Positions 16,245-25,052 of a DNA stretch of 64,000 nucleotides are shown in pieces. The translations under genes were made by a program, and so were the position numbers. The notes beneath the pieces were generated by a model. That model searched no databases, was not told the DNA's origin, and saw only the letters and a program-made list of their open reading frames with translations. This DNA is from Aureimonas psammosilenae (GTDB lineage Bacteria > Pseudomonadota > Alphaproteobacteria > Rhizobiales > Rhizobiaceae): contig NZ_WEZG01000008.1 of the NCBI RefSeq assembly GCF_009176975.1, positions 62,001 through 126,000 of the forward strand. Direction: 5' to 3'. Numbering within the stretch: the stretch's first letter is position 1; each line of letters opens with the position of its first letter.

Positions 16245-16910
16245 TCACTCGTCGTAGCGTTCTTCGCCCCAGGGGTCACCGCGATTGTGGTAGCCGCGCA
16301 CTTCCCAGAAGCCCGGCTTGTCCGCCACTGCGAACTCGATGCGCTTCAGCCACTTGGCGCTTTTCCAAAAATAAAGATGCGGCACCACGAGACGCACCGG
16401 CCCGCCATGGTCGAGGGTCAGCGGCCGGCCTTCCCAGGAATGGACCAGCATCGCGCCCTCTGCCAGAAAGTCTTCTAGGTCCAGATTGGTGGTATAGCCG
16501 TCATAGGAATGAAGACGCACGAAGCGCGCGCCCGGCCATAGCTGCAACTGCGCGATAAGATCGGATGTCGCAACGCCGTTCCAGCGATTGTCGTATCGCG
16601 ACCATGTCGTCACGCAGTGGATATCGGACACCGATTCCGTTTGCGGCTGAGCCATGAGATCGGCGTGGCTCCAGCTCAACGGAGTCTCCACCGCGCCGTC
16701 CATTCGAAGCCGCCACGTCTGCGGCGACAGATCGGGTTTCAGGCCAAGATCGAGCACCGGCCAATCGCGCACCAGATGCTGGCCGGGCGGCAGGCGTTCG
16801 CTTTCTCGCGCCGCGCCGCGTCCCGTCAGAAATCGCCCTTCGCCGGCCCAACGCTCCTTCGTGGTCGTGAGCTTGGTTTTGGGCGGCAGTTGTTCGCCGT
16901 CATCGCTCAT
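16245..16910 (-). CDS. Sulfite oxidase-like molybdopterin oxidoreductase
   Basis: A 221-residue protein of the oxidoreductase-molybdopterin-binding domain family (sulfite oxidase/MsrP type). WRLRMDGAVETPLSWS is the entry strand and SDIHCVTTWSRYDNRWNGV contains Cys99, the expected molybdenum ligand. The RFVRLHSYDGYTTNLDLED and GGPVRLVVPHLYFWKSAKWLKRI segments are typical. There is no Tat or Sec signal and no haem domain, so it is probably a cytosolic single-domain enzyme whose substrate is not established. The ATG at 16910 overlaps the stop of the upstream small gene by one base (TGATG), so the two are probably translationally coupled. Confidence 0.88.
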   Translation of the reverse strand: MSDDGEQLPPKTKLTTTKERWAGEGRFLTGRGAARESERLPPGQHLVRDWPVLDLGLKPDLSPQTWRLRMDGAVETPLSWSHADLMAQPQTESVSDIHCVTTWSRYDNRWNGVATSDLIAQLQLWPGARFVRLHSYDGYTTNLDLEDFLAEGAMLVHSWEGRPLTLDHGGPVRLVVPHLYFWKSAKWLKRIEFAVADKPGFWEVRGYHNRGDPWGEERYDE

Positions 16911-17269
16911 CACGCGTTTCCACTCTCATCGTTCGGCCGTTCGTCGCAGCAGCGACCCTCGATCGCAGCATAGATAGGTCGGCCGCGTCTATGACGACAA
17001 CGGCTCGGTAAGCCTGCCGGGGACATCGGCTCGAACCCTGTCCGCGCGAAACTCAGATCGAGAAAGTCGACGCAATGATGCTCACCGAAAACAGCATCGG
17101 ATGAAGCCGGATCATCTCGCTGCACCGGTTGTCCGCTGACAACCACATTGAAGGTAGCCCGATGGCAGTGGACACAGCCGGGTGGTTTGTGGAACGGGCC
17201 GGGCTGCCCTGCGAGCGACGAGCTGACGACGATATCATCCCAGTGCCAGGCGGGTACGGCGGTTTCCAT
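16910..17269 (-). CDS. Hypothetical CxxCH-containing small protein
   Basis: A 119-residue reading frame with an ATG at 17269, ending in TGATG overlap with the sulfite-oxidase-like gene. It contains GCVHCHRATFNVVVSG (CxxCH at about residues 32-36), then EHHCVDF and a C-terminal cysteine pair. The CxxCH could be a c-type haem site, but no signal peptide precedes it, so a metal or redox thiol site in the cytoplasm is as likely. I do not recognise the family. Codon choice is less GC-biased than in neighbours, and the ribosome site is weak, so it could be a decaying gene. Coupling to the molybdoenzyme is the main argument that it is real. Confidence 0.45.
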   Translation of the reverse strand: METAVPAWHWDDIVVSSSLAGQPGPFHKPPGCVHCHRATFNVVVSGQPVQRDDPASSDAVFGEHHCVDFLDLSFARTGFEPMSPAGLPSRCRHRRGRPIYAAIEGRCCDERPNDESGNA

Positions 17270-17327
17270 CCGTCTCGACCCGTCTTATGAATTGAAGATC
17301 ACGCCAGGATCGGAAGGCCATTGACAG

Positions 17328-18359
17328 ATGGGCGACACGACTTTCTTCACCGTCGATGAACTCACCGCGCGGGTGGAGGCGATCCTAGCGAAGGCGGGGT
17401 TGAACGCGGTCCAGGCGGGCGCGGTGGCGCGGGTCGTCACGGCGGGTGAGCGGGACGGGGCGAAGTCTCACGGCATCTACCGGATCGAAGGCGTCCTGCG
17501 AACGGTGGCGGCGGGCAAGGTAAATCCGAACGCCGTGCCGGAACTCATGGCCGACGACGGGACGGCCATCGTGCGCGTCGACGCTCAGCAAGGCTTCTCG
17601 CCGCCGGCCTTCGCGCTCGGTCTCCCGGCTCTGGCGGAGCGCGCGCGGCGGCTCGGCCTTGCCGCTCTCGTTATCAACGACTGCACCCATTTCTCGGCTC
17701 TCTGGCCGGAAGTCGAAGCCTTGACGGGGCAGGGGCTCGCGGGCCTCGCCATGTGCCCGAGCTATTCCACGGTCGCGCCGGCGGGCGGCAACCGGGCGCT
17801 TCTCGGCACCAACCCGATCGCCTTCGGCTGGCCGCGCGGAGCCGGCGATCCTTACGTCTTCGATTTCGCAACCTCGGTGGCCGCGCGCGGCGAGATCGAG
17901 CTGAAACGCCGGGCCGGCGAGCGGCTCCCCGAAGGTTGGGCGGTGGACGTGGACGGGCAGCCGACAATCGATCCGGAAAAGGCGCTCGGCGGCGCGATGC
18001 TGCCCTTCGGCGGCCATAAGGGTTCGGCCATCGGCACGATGATCGAGCTTCTGGCGGGCATCATGATCGGCGACCTGACGAGCCGGGAAGCTTTGGACAA
18101 GCTAGGCACCACGACGCTCGCCCCGATGCACGGCGAGTTGATCCTCGCCTTCTCGCCAAAAATCTTCGCCGGAAACCGCGCCGGCGATCCCTTCGCACGG
18201 GCGGAAAGTCTGTTCGACGCGATCCTCGGGCAGGGCGCGCGGCTGCCCTCACAGCGGCGCTTCATGGCAAGAGCGCGATCGAAGGCAGAGGGCATCGCCC
18301 TTGTTTCCGCCGAGATCGCGCTTCTGGACCGCCTTCTGGAAAACGGCGCCGCGACCTGA
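17328..18359 (+). CDS. Ldh-family NAD(P)H-dependent oxidoreductase (cyclic imino acid reductase-like)
   Basis: A 343-residue member of the malate/L-lactate dehydrogenase-like (Ldh/DpkA) family. The catalytic-histidine region KSHGIYRIEGVL (about residues 47-58), the NDCTHFSALW segment, PAGGNRALLGTNPIAFGWPR and LPFGGHKGSAIGTMIELL are all present. The family includes delta1-pyrroline/piperideine-2-carboxylate reductases as well as ureidoglycolate and lactate dehydrogenases. It is convergent with a DapA-like gene and close to a peptide importer, which favours an imino-acid substrate derived from proline, hydroxyproline or lysine. The ATG at 17328 is the only good start. Exact substrate is inferred. 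Confidence 0.8.
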   Translation: MGDTTFFTVDELTARVEAILAKAGLNAVQAGAVARVVTAGERDGAKSHGIYRIEGVLRTVAAGKVNPNAVPELMADDGTAIVRVDAQQGFSPPAFALGLPALAERARRLGLAALVINDCTHFSALWPEVEALTGQGLAGLAMCPSYSTVAPAGGNRALLGTNPIAFGWPRGAGDPYVFDFATSVAARGEIELKRRAGERLPEGWAVDVDGQPTIDPEKALGGAMLPFGGHKGSAIGTMIELLAGIMIGDLTSREALDKLGTTTLAPMHGELILAFSPKIFAGNRAGDPFARAESLFDAILGQGARLPSQRRFMARARSKAEGIALVSAEIALLDRLLENGAAT

Positions 18360-18377
18360 CGCGGCGCCTCGGAAGTT

Positions 18378-19346
18378 TCAGGCGGCCGCGAGCTTCGGGG
18401 CTGCCTCGGCCAGTTCCTGGCTCCATTCGCCGTACCATGCGTCGAAAAGCTTCAACTGCGCTTCCGCATAACCGCGCTGGCTGTCCGAGAGCGCATCCGT
18501 CTCGTTGAAATGGAGGCGGTACTCGGCATGTCCCTTCAGCACCATCATGTGCTTGTAGAAGAGAACGAGATCGGCCCCTTCGTCGAAGGACGACAGGACG
18601 GCGAGGGCGGCTTCGAGTTCCAGCGCCCGCCGACGCGCCAGCGCATCGCCCTCCGCCGCCGCGGCAGACAGGGTGCAGAGATGCAGCACTTCGCGCGGCA
18701 GAACATTGCCGATGCCAGTGATCGCGCCGGTCGCCCCGCAATTCACGAAGCCGTGGAAGACGGCCGTGTCGACGCCGACCATCAGCGTTACGTCGTCGTC
18801 GCGGCTCGTGATGTTTTCGGCCGCATAGCGAAGATCGGCCGGGCCGCCGAACTCCTTGAAGCCAACGAGGTTCGGATGTTCGGCGCGCAGCGCGAAGAAC
18901 AGATCGGCACGGGTGGCGAAGCCGTAATAAGGGCTGTTGTAGATCACGGCCGGCAGATCGGGCGCGGCAGACAGAACCGCCTTGAAATGCGCCCGCTGCG
19001 CCTGCGCCGAGGAGCCGCGCGACAGAACGCGCGGGATCACCATCAGGCCCCTGGCGCCGACTTTCGCCGCATGGGCGGCGTGGGCGACGGCCGAGGCGGT
19101 GTTCACCGCGCCGGTGCCGACGATCACCGGGATGCCGGCTTCCGCCAGGCGCTTCACGCCTTCCATGCGCTGCGCGTCGGTGAGGAGAGGCCAATCTCCC
19201 ATCGAGCCGCAATAAACCACGGCGGACATGCCGGCGGCGATCAGTTCGCGGCCCGTTCGCACCAAGGTCTCGTAATCCGGCGTCCGGTCGGGAAGGCAAG
19301 GTGTCATCAGCGCGGGGACGACGCCGGAAAAGATGGAAGCCTTCAT
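18378..19346 (-). CDS. DapA-family lyase/deaminase (dihydrodipicolinate synthase-like)
   Basis: A 322-residue class I aldolase-fold protein of the DHDPS family. It starts with IFSGVVPALMTPC, has GSMGDWPLLTDAQRMEGVK, the YNSPYYGFATR segment with the family's catalytic tyrosine, and NLVGFKEFGG with the Schiff-base lysine. Members near Ldh-type imino acid reductases are often 1-pyrroline-4-hydroxy-2-carboxylate deaminases of hydroxyproline breakdown, so that role is plausible but not shown. A true biosynthetic dapA is unlikely given the extended C-terminus and context. The ATG at 19346 follows GAGGATTTCGCA. It is transcribed in the same direction as the dpp-like genes, 152 bases downstream of them. 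Confidence 0.78.
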   Translation of the reverse strand: MKASIFSGVVPALMTPCLPDRTPDYETLVRTGRELIAAGMSAVVYCGSMGDWPLLTDAQRMEGVKRLAEAGIPVIVGTGAVNTASAVAHAAHAAKVGARGLMVIPRVLSRGSSAQAQRAHFKAVLSAAPDLPAVIYNSPYYGFATRADLFFALRAEHPNLVGFKEFGGPADLRYAAENITSRDDDVTLMVGVDTAVFHGFVNCGATGAITGIGNVLPREVLHLCTLSAAAAEGDALARRRALELEAALAVLSSFDEGADLVLFYKHMMVLKGHAEYRLHFNETDALSDSQRGYAEAQLKLFDAWYGEWSQELAEAAPKLAAA

Positions 19347-19498
19347 TGCGAAATCCTCGGGAAAGTTATGTCAGCCGCCCGTGCTCGCACCGCGAGAGGG
19401 AATGAACGAGAATCATCCTGCCATCTTGCATTCATTGTGTCGACAGAAATGATCGCATTGGCTGGCGTGGGCGCTTCAACGTCGTCGCGATGGGTGGG

Positions 19499-20470
19499 CT
19501 ACATCGCTTCAGCATGGTGACAAGCCGCCAAGCGTCCGCCATCCCCGAGCGCTCTCAAGACTGGCGTTTCGCGGCGACAGCGTTCCGTGGCAAGCGGGCA
19601 CCGGGAACGGAAGGCGCACCCCGCCCAGTCCACCGGCTCGTCGGGGAAGGGCAGGGAAACACGTCGCCGCTTCTTCACCGGTTTGTCCAACGAAGGCTCG
19701 GCATCGAGAAGCAGGCGCGTATAGGGATGCAACGGGTGCCGGAAGACAGCGTCCGCCCCGCCGCTTTCCACGATCCGGCCCTGATACATGACCCCCACGC
19801 GGTCGCAGATCGCATCCACCACCGAAAGATTGTGGGTGATGAAGAGGAAGGCCGTGCCGAAGCGCTCGCGCAGGTCGAGGACGAGGTTCAGGATCTGCGC
19901 CTGAACGGAAAGGTCGAGCGCCGAGACGGCTTCGTCGGCGATCACGAGGTCCGGCTGTGTGACGAGCGCGCGGGCGACCGCGATGCGCTGGCGCTGGCCG
20001 CCGGAGAACTCGTGCGGGGCGCGGGCGGCATCGGCCGGGCGAAGGCCGACCGCTTCCAGCATTTGCGCGACCCGCGCTTCGCGCTCCGGCCGGTCAAGAC
20101 GGGGGCGCAGAAGATCGAGCGGCTCGGCGACTGACCAGCCGATCCGGCGGCGCGGGTTCAGCGAGCCTTGGGGGTCCTGGAACACCATCTGGAACCGGGC
20201 CCGACGGCGAACGAGTTCGCGAGGCGTCAAGGCGAGGATGTCTTCGCCGGCAAGATACACTTTTCCGGAAGTCGGACGGTCGAGCGCGGCGGCGATGCGC
20301 GCGAGCGTGGTCTTGCCGCTGCCGCTTTCCCCGACGATGCCCAAGATGGTGCCGGGCTCCAGTTCCAGCGAAACGCCGTCCAGCGCGCGATGGGCTTCGC
20401 CTCGACCGAGAAGCCCGCCGCGATAATCGCGCACCAAATCTTGGAGCCGCAGGATGGGCGCGGCGCTCAT
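19499..20470 (-). CDS. Peptide ABC transporter ATPase (DppF/OppF-like)
   Basis: A 323-residue ATPase with Walker A GESGSGKTT (about residues 46-54), QMVFQDPQGSLNPRR, signature SGGQRQRIAVARAL, Walker B LVIADEAVSALD and switch histidine in ITHNLSVV. The C-terminal oligopeptide-ATPase extension with CAFRSRCPLATERCR carries the cysteines typical of DppD/DppF iron-sulfur sites. The ATG at 20470 overlaps the stop of the partner ATPase (ATGA). It is last in a four-gene set dppB-C-D-F-like, all on the minus strand and all overlapping. In the Walker B region DEAVSALD replaces the more common DEPVSALD, a frequent variant. Confidence 0.88.
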   Translation of the reverse strand: MSAAPILRLQDLVRDYRGGLLGRGEAHRALDGVSLELEPGTILGIVGESGSGKTTLARIAAALDRPTSGKVYLAGEDILALTPRELVRRRARFQMVFQDPQGSLNPRRRIGWSVAEPLDLLRPRLDRPEREARVAQMLEAVGLRPADAARAPHEFSGGQRQRIAVARALVTQPDLVIADEAVSALDLSVQAQILNLVLDLRERFGTAFLFITHNLSVVDAICDRVGVMYQGRIVESGGADAVFRHPLHPYTRLLLDAEPSLDKPVKKRRRVSLPFPDEPVDWAGCAFRSRCPLATERCRRETPVLRALGDGGRLAACHHAEAM

Positions 20471-21450
20471 GGGGCCGGTGTTCCGGGCTCGGCTCGGATG
20501 CAGCGCAGGCCCCGCCTTTTGCCGGCCTTTTGCCAGACGGGCTCCCCGGCGTCGCATTGCGGAATATGGGCCGGACAGCGCGGGGCGAAGCGGCAACCGG
20601 GGGGCAGGGCGGCCGGCGAGGGGACGGTGCCGGAAATCGTGAACAAGCGCCCGCCGGGGGGAGGGCGGCGCGGCACGGACCGGAGCAGCCCTGCCGTGTA
20701 GGGGTTCGACGGGCGGCGGACGAGATCGAGGCTCCGGCCTTCCTCCATCCGAGTGCCGGCATAAAGCACGAGCATGCGCTCGGTCGCTTGCGCCACGAGC
20801 CCGAGATCGTGGCTGACGAGGATCAGCGCCATCGTCCTTTCGCGCACCAGTTCGGCCAGGAGATCGATGATTTCGGCCTGAACGGTGACGTCCAGCGCCG
20901 TGGTCGGCTCGTCGGCGATCAACAGTTCGGGCTCGGAGCCGAGCGCGATGGCGATCGTCACCCGCTGGCGCTGGCCGCCCGACAACTCGTGCGGATAGGC
21001 CTGAAAGCGCCGCGCGGCGTCGGGAATGCGGACGCGGTCCAGGAGTTCGCGCGCGCGCCGCCGCGCCTGGTCGCGCGTCAGTTCCCTGCCGGCTCTCAAA
21101 CCTTCCGCGATCTGGTCGCCGACGCGCATCGCGGGATTGAGCGCCGTCGCGGGCTCCTGGAAGATCATGCCGATCCGGCGTCCGCGCACGTGCGACAGCG
21201 CCCGGTCGCCGATGCCGACGAGATGTCGGCCGTGGAGACGAACGGCGCCGGTCGCCTCGGCATTCGATGGCAGGAGGCCGATCACCGCCAGGGCCAGGAT
21301 CGACTTGCCCGAGCCGGACTCCCCGACGATGCCGAGCGTTTCGCCTTGTTCCACGTGAAACGATATGTCGTCGAGAACGCGAAGGCGCGTGCCGTCCGGT
21401 TGGCGGATGTCGACCGCCAGCGCCTCTACAGACAGAAAAGGCGTCTTCAT
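20467..21450 (-). CDS. Peptide ABC transporter ATPase (DppD/OppD-like)
   Basis: A 327-residue ATPase with Walker [10 protein letters not shown] (about residues 40-48), [16 protein letters not shown], signature [14 protein letters not shown], Walker [13 protein letters not shown] and VSHDLGLV. The C-terminal oligopeptide extension contains [15 protein letters not shown]. The ATG at 21450 overlaps the preceding permease stop, and the frame further upstream belongs to the shadow of that permease. With the DppF-like subunit it would form the heterodimeric motor of a peptide, opine or nickel importer. Confidence 0.88.
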   Translation of the reverse strand: MKTPFLSVEALAVDIRQPDGTRLRVLDDISFHVEQGETLGIVGESGSGKSILALAVIGLLPSNAEATGAVRLHGRHLVGIGDRALSHVRGRRIGMIFQEPATALNPAMRVGDQIAEGLRAGRELTRDQARRRARELLDRVRIPDAARRFQAYPHELSGGQRQRVTIAIALGSEPELLIADEPTTALDVTVQAEIIDLLAELVRERTMALILVSHDLGLVAQATERMLVLYAGTRMEEGRSLDLVRRPSNPYTAGLLRSVPRRPPPGGRLFTISGTVPSPAALPPGCRFAPRCPAHIPQCDAGEPVWQKAGKRRGLRCIRAEPGTPAP

Positions 21451-22301
21451 CCACCCCCCGCGCGACGCGGATCGAGAAGATCGCGAAGACCGTCGCCCAG
21501 AAGGTTCAGGCCGAGAACCGCCAGCGCGATCGCAGCGCCCGGAGCGATCGCGAGCCAGGGCGCGCTGCCGAGCCGCTCCTGCGCGTCCGCCAGCATCCGG
21601 CCCCAGCTTGGGCTCGGCGGGGGCGCGCCGAGGCCGAGAAAGGACAAGCCCGCTTCGGCGAGAATGCCGAGGCCGAGCTGGATCGTGACGTGAACAACGA
21701 GAAGGCCCGCGATATTGGGCAGGATATGGTCGCGCGTGATGCCGAACGCGCCTTTGCCCGCCCCGCGCGCCGCCAGAACATAGTCCCGCGCCCAGATGCG
21801 GAGCGCGGCCCCATGCGCGATGCGCGCGAAGACGGGAACGCCGAAGGTGGCGATGGCAAGGATCGCGGTGAGGCGGCCGGGTCCCATCAGGGCGCCGAGC
21901 ATCATCGCCGACACGATCGGCGGGAAGGCGAAGACGACGTCGCAGACGCGCATCACGATCGCTTCCAGGATGCCTCGCCGCGCCGCGACGGTGAGCCCAA
22001 GAAAGATGCCGACGACCGCCCCGAGCGTCACCGCGACTCCCGCGACGAGAAGCGAGTTCTGCGCGCCGACCATCAGAATGGACGCGACATCGCGGCCGTA
22101 ATGATCGGTGCCGAGAAGCCCGCCCTCCAGCGGCGGCAGGAGCTTTTGGGAGATGGCCATGCGGGTCGGGGAAGCCGGCGTCCAGACAAGCGACAAAAGA
22201 GCGAGGGCCACAAGCGACCCGACGATGGCGAGGCCCGCGACCAGCCGATTGGGAAGGGGAGGGCGATTCGGCTGAATGGCGAGCGAGCCGGCGGTTCTCA
22301 C
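21447..22301 (-). CDS. Peptide ABC transporter permease (DppC-like)
   Basis: A 284-residue inner-membrane protein of the BPD_transp_1 family with an N-terminal OppC-type transmembrane segment (VAGLAIVGSLVALALLSLVW) and LLGTDHYGRDVASILMVGAQNSL, the hallmark of DppC/OppC permeases. The EAA-loop region is AARGAGKGAFGITRDHILPN. The start is GTG at 22301, overlapping the DppB stop as GTGA. Substrate specificity cannot be read from the permease. Confidence 0.88.
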   Translation of the reverse strand: MRTAGSLAIQPNRPPLPNRLVAGLAIVGSLVALALLSLVWTPASPTRMAISQKLLPPLEGGLLGTDHYGRDVASILMVGAQNSLLVAGVAVTLGAVVGIFLGLTVAARRGILEAIVMRVCDVVFAFPPIVSAMMLGALMGPGRLTAILAIATFGVPVFARIAHGAALRIWARDYVLAARGAGKGAFGITRDHILPNIAGLLVVHVTIQLGLGILAEAGLSFLGLGAPPPSPSWGRMLADAQERLGSAPWLAIAPGAAIALAVLGLNLLGDGLRDLLDPRRAGGG

Positions 22302-23251
22302 GCCGCCCCCCTCGCGCGAAGGCGCGGATCGAGAACGAGATAAGCGAGATCAACGAGGGCGTTCACCACGATCACCAGCCCGGCGAGAAACAGAACGACG
22401 CTCTGCATCACCACGAGATCGCGCTGCGAGAAGGCTTGAAAGGCGAGACGCCCGAGACCCGGCAGGCCGAAGACGTTTTCAACGAGAACAGAACCGGCGA
22501 TGAGATAGGTGAACTGCAGCCCGAGGATGGTCGCGACCGGCACGAGCGCGTTCGGCAGAGCGTGGCGGCACAAGGCGGCCGAGCGCGTCAGCCCCTTGGC
22601 GCGCGCAGTGCGCACGAAATCCTCGTTCAGAACGTCGAGAACCGCCGTTCGCGTCACGCGCGTCAGGATGCCGGCCTGCGGCAAGGCGAGGGCGAGGGCG
22701 GGAAGAAGCAGCGCAGCCAGCGCCGGCCCGATGCCCGCCTGCCATCCAGGAAAGCCACCCGATGGCAGCCAGCCGAGCGCGGAGGAGAAGAGAAGGATAA
22801 GGAGAAGCCCGATCCAGAAGTTCGGCAACGCGACGCTGCCTTGCGCGAAGAGCGTCGCGACCATGTCCGGCCAACGGCCCTTCCGCGCGGCCGCTACCGT
22901 GCCGAGCGGGATCGAGATCGCGATGGAGAAAAGGACGGCGAGCGCGGCGAGCGGCAGGGTGACGACCAGCCGTTCGGCGATCAACCCCGCAACGGGAACG
23001 CCATAGGTCGTGGACCGGCCGAGATCGCCGACGAGGACGCCGCCGATCCAGCGGCCGAAGCGCAGGATAATCGGCGCATCGAGCCCCATCTCGGCCCGCA
23101 GCGCCGCGAGCGTATCCGGGCGCGCCGTCGTTCCGAGCATGATCGCCGCCGGATCGCCCGGCAGGACGTTCATCAAGAGGAAGATCGACAACGAAACGAG
23201 AACCAGCGTCAGAAGGAGGCCGAGAACGCGGCGAAGGAGAAGAAACGCCAT
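22298..23251 (-). CDS. Peptide ABC transporter permease (DppB-like)
   Basis: A 317-residue permease with the N-terminal DppB segment MNVLPGDPAAIMLG followed by GLDAPIILRFGRWIGGVLVGDLGRSTTYGVPV, and the EAA loop ARAKGLTRSAALCRHALPNAL near residue 215. The ATG at 23251 is the first of the operon. Dpp-type operons usually begin with the binding-protein gene, but none is seen upstream: the 498 bases to the porin start hold no such gene. The importer must borrow a binding protein encoded elsewhere, or the gene has been lost. Confidence 0.88.
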   Translation of the reverse strand: MAFLLLRRVLGLLLTLVLVSLSIFLLMNVLPGDPAAIMLGTTARPDTLAALRAEMGLDAPIILRFGRWIGGVLVGDLGRSTTYGVPVAGLIAERLVVTLPLAALAVLFSIAISIPLGTVAAARKGRWPDMVATLFAQGSVALPNFWIGLLLILLFSSALGWLPSGGFPGWQAGIGPALAALLLPALALALPQAGILTRVTRTAVLDVLNEDFVRTARAKGLTRSAALCRHALPNALVPVATILGLQFTYLIAGSVLVENVFGLPGLGRLAFQAFSQRDLVVMQSVVLFLAGLVIVVNALVDLAYLVLDPRLRARGAA

Positions 23252-23749
23252 TCAGGACGCCGAAAGAGTGGTCGGGGGTAAGCGGCGCAGCACGACGAGC
23301 ATGGCATCGATCCCCATTTCCAAGTGGAGGCTCCACCGATTCGAACCGCATAAACGAGCGCGGCCCGGCCTTTCCATTGGTCTATACAGAGCTTCGCGGT
23401 GCTTGGCAGCTTTTCGCCGGTTGCCGAGATTGAGGATACGGACCGGCCGAGCACACCAGACCGGAGTCGAGCGCAGGGACCGTTGCCACGCTTCGTTCAT
23501 CTAGAAAGTAGAACGCGTGCCGTTTTCCTACGCCTCATAAGTTCAGTGACTTATCAGGCGGAGACCTCGTGATAATTGGGCAACGGTTTGTGGCGTAAAG
23601 GTGTCGAGCAGCGAGGTTGTACTTGTTGGAACCGACGAATTCGATCAATCTCACCGCGAAAACAAACAACGGACTTTCCCGCCGCCGAGGGTATCGCGCC
23701 TGATCTGGCCGATGGCGGAAGGAAGTCGGTGGCATGGCAGGGGTCGGTC
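23252..23749. other. Divergent intergenic region between dppB-like gene and porin gene
   Basis: About 500 bases without a convincing gene. Small open frames here lack ribosome sites and codon bias. The porin-proximal half is less GC-rich and contains the large palindrome described at 23531-23560. Promoters for both flanking genes should lie here, but I cannot assign a clear -35/-10 pair. Confidence 0.5.
23531..23560. promoter_or_regulatory. 30-base near-perfect palindrome upstream of porin gene
   Basis: The arms CGCCTCATAAGT (23531-23542) and ACTTATCAGGCG (23549-23560) pair at 11 of 12 positions around a 6-base centre. There is no T-tract on either strand, so an operator for a dimeric regulator is more likely than a terminator. 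It lies 190 bases before the porin start and 280 bases before the dppB-like start, so it could serve either gene. Confidence 0.5.
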
Positions 23750-24994
23750 ATGAGCTTCAAGCAACTTCTCCTTGGTTCCGTCGCTGGTCTCGTCGCGGTT
23801 TCCGGCGCTCGCGCCGCCGATGCCCCCGTGACCATGGTGGAGCCGGAGCCGGTTGAATATGTCCGCGTCTGCGACGTCTACGGCACAGGCTTCTTCTACA
23901 TCCCCGGCACCGAAACCTGCCTCAAGATCGGCGGATATATCCGCGTCCGCTTGAACGCTTCGGGCGACATCAGCGGAACGCCGGGCGGGTTTGGGGAGGT
24001 CAACGACCGGGATCTGGACGAGGACGCTTTCGAGCGCGACTACGATTTCAATACCCAGGTTCGTGCTCGTCTGGAGTTCGACGCTCGCGAGGAAACCGAG
24101 CTCGGCACTCTGCGCGCCTTCACGCGCCTCCAGGCTACCAACATTTCCGGCACCGATCTCGGCTACGGCACATCCAATAACAACGTCGATCTCGACCAGG
24201 GCTTCATCCAGCTCGGCGGGTTGACCATGGGTCGCCTCGACTCGCTCTGGGCCGAGAACGATGGTCTCTACCTCGACAACGACTGGTCGGTCGGCGATCT
24301 GGCGCAGAACCAGATCCGCTACACCTTCGCCACCAACGGCTTCACGATCTCGACCTCGGTCGAGGACGAAGGCGATGGCGACGCGATCCCGGATGTCGTG
24401 GCGCAGGTCGCCTACAAGGGCGCCTGGGGCTCGGCCTACGTGTCCGGTGTCTACGACGAAGACAATTTCGATCCGAATGTCACGCAGCCGACCATCTTTA
24501 ACCTGGACGACTACGGGACCGATCAAAGCGAGGACGGCGCCTTCGCGATCAAGGCGGGCGCTGAACTGAAGGACCTGATCTACACGGGCAGCGCCTTCAA
24601 GGTGGAAGGCCACTATGCCTTCGACCCGACGGAATACGCCTCGCTGTCGCCCGGCGGCTACCTCCTCGGCATCGAGGCGGAAGGCAATACGAACTCGAAC
24701 TTCAGCTTCGGCTCCCTTCCGGAAGAATATCAGGTCGGCGCCGGCTACCAGCAGAGCTTCGGCAAGCTGACGGCCTATGTGAACGGCATCTACGGCAAGA
24801 CCTTCGCGATCAACTACGCCAACGGCGTGTCGCAGGGCTCCGAAATCTGGGGCGCCGGCGGCAGCTTGGAATACGCCGTCACCACCAATTTCTCGGTCCT
24901 GGGCGAAGTCACCTATCGCGACGTCGATCTGAAGGGCGGACTCGACGACCTCAGCCAGACGCGCGGCTTCCTGCAGTTCCTGCGCGAATTCTGA
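23750..24994 (+). CDS. Alphaproteobacterial outer-membrane porin
   Basis: A 414-residue protein with a Sec signal peptide (MSFKQLLLGSVAGLVAVSGARA) and, just after it, VRVCDVYGTGFFYIPGTETCLKIGGYIRV. This two-cysteine opening is the signature of the Porin_2 family of rhizobial and Brucella-type porins. The rest shows alternating beta-strand pattern and ends in LQFLREF with the C-terminal phenylalanine needed for outer-membrane insertion. The frame is open 58 codons further upstream, but the ATG at 23750 gives the correct signal peptide. It is monocistronic, with an intrinsic terminator 28 bases after the stop. Confidence 0.94.
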   Translation: MSFKQLLLGSVAGLVAVSGARAADAPVTMVEPEPVEYVRVCDVYGTGFFYIPGTETCLKIGGYIRVRLNASGDISGTPGGFGEVNDRDLDEDAFERDYDFNTQVRARLEFDAREETELGTLRAFTRLQATNISGTDLGYGTSNNNVDLDQGFIQLGGLTMGRLDSLWAENDGLYLDNDWSVGDLAQNQIRYTFATNGFTISTSVEDEGDGDAIPDVVAQVAYKGAWGSAYVSGVYDEDNFDPNVTQPTIFNLDDYGTDQSEDGAFAIKAGAELKDLIYTGSAFKVEGHYAFDPTEYASLSPGGYLLGIEAEGNTNSNFSFGSLPEEYQVGAGYQQSFGKLTAYVNGIYGKTFAINYANGVSQGSEIWGAGGSLEYAVTTNFSVLGEVTYRDVDLKGGLDDLSQTRGFLQFLREF

Positions 24995-25021
24995 AGCATC
25001 CCTTCAGAATCGGATCATCGG

Positions 25022-25052
25022 AAGGCTCGGCATGTTCTGCCGGGCCTTTTTT
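25022..25052 (+). terminator. Intrinsic terminator of porin gene
   Basis: The arms AAGGCTCGGCA and TGCCGGGCCTT pair over 11 positions with one G-U around a 5-base loop, followed by a run of six T. It is a textbook terminator, 28 bases after the porin stop. Confidence 0.92.

Noticed and set aside
19427-19457. Dyad around GTCGAC upstream of the dapA-like gene
   Set aside because: The TCATT/AATGA arms and the GTCGAC core do not share one symmetry axis, so it is not a convincing operator.
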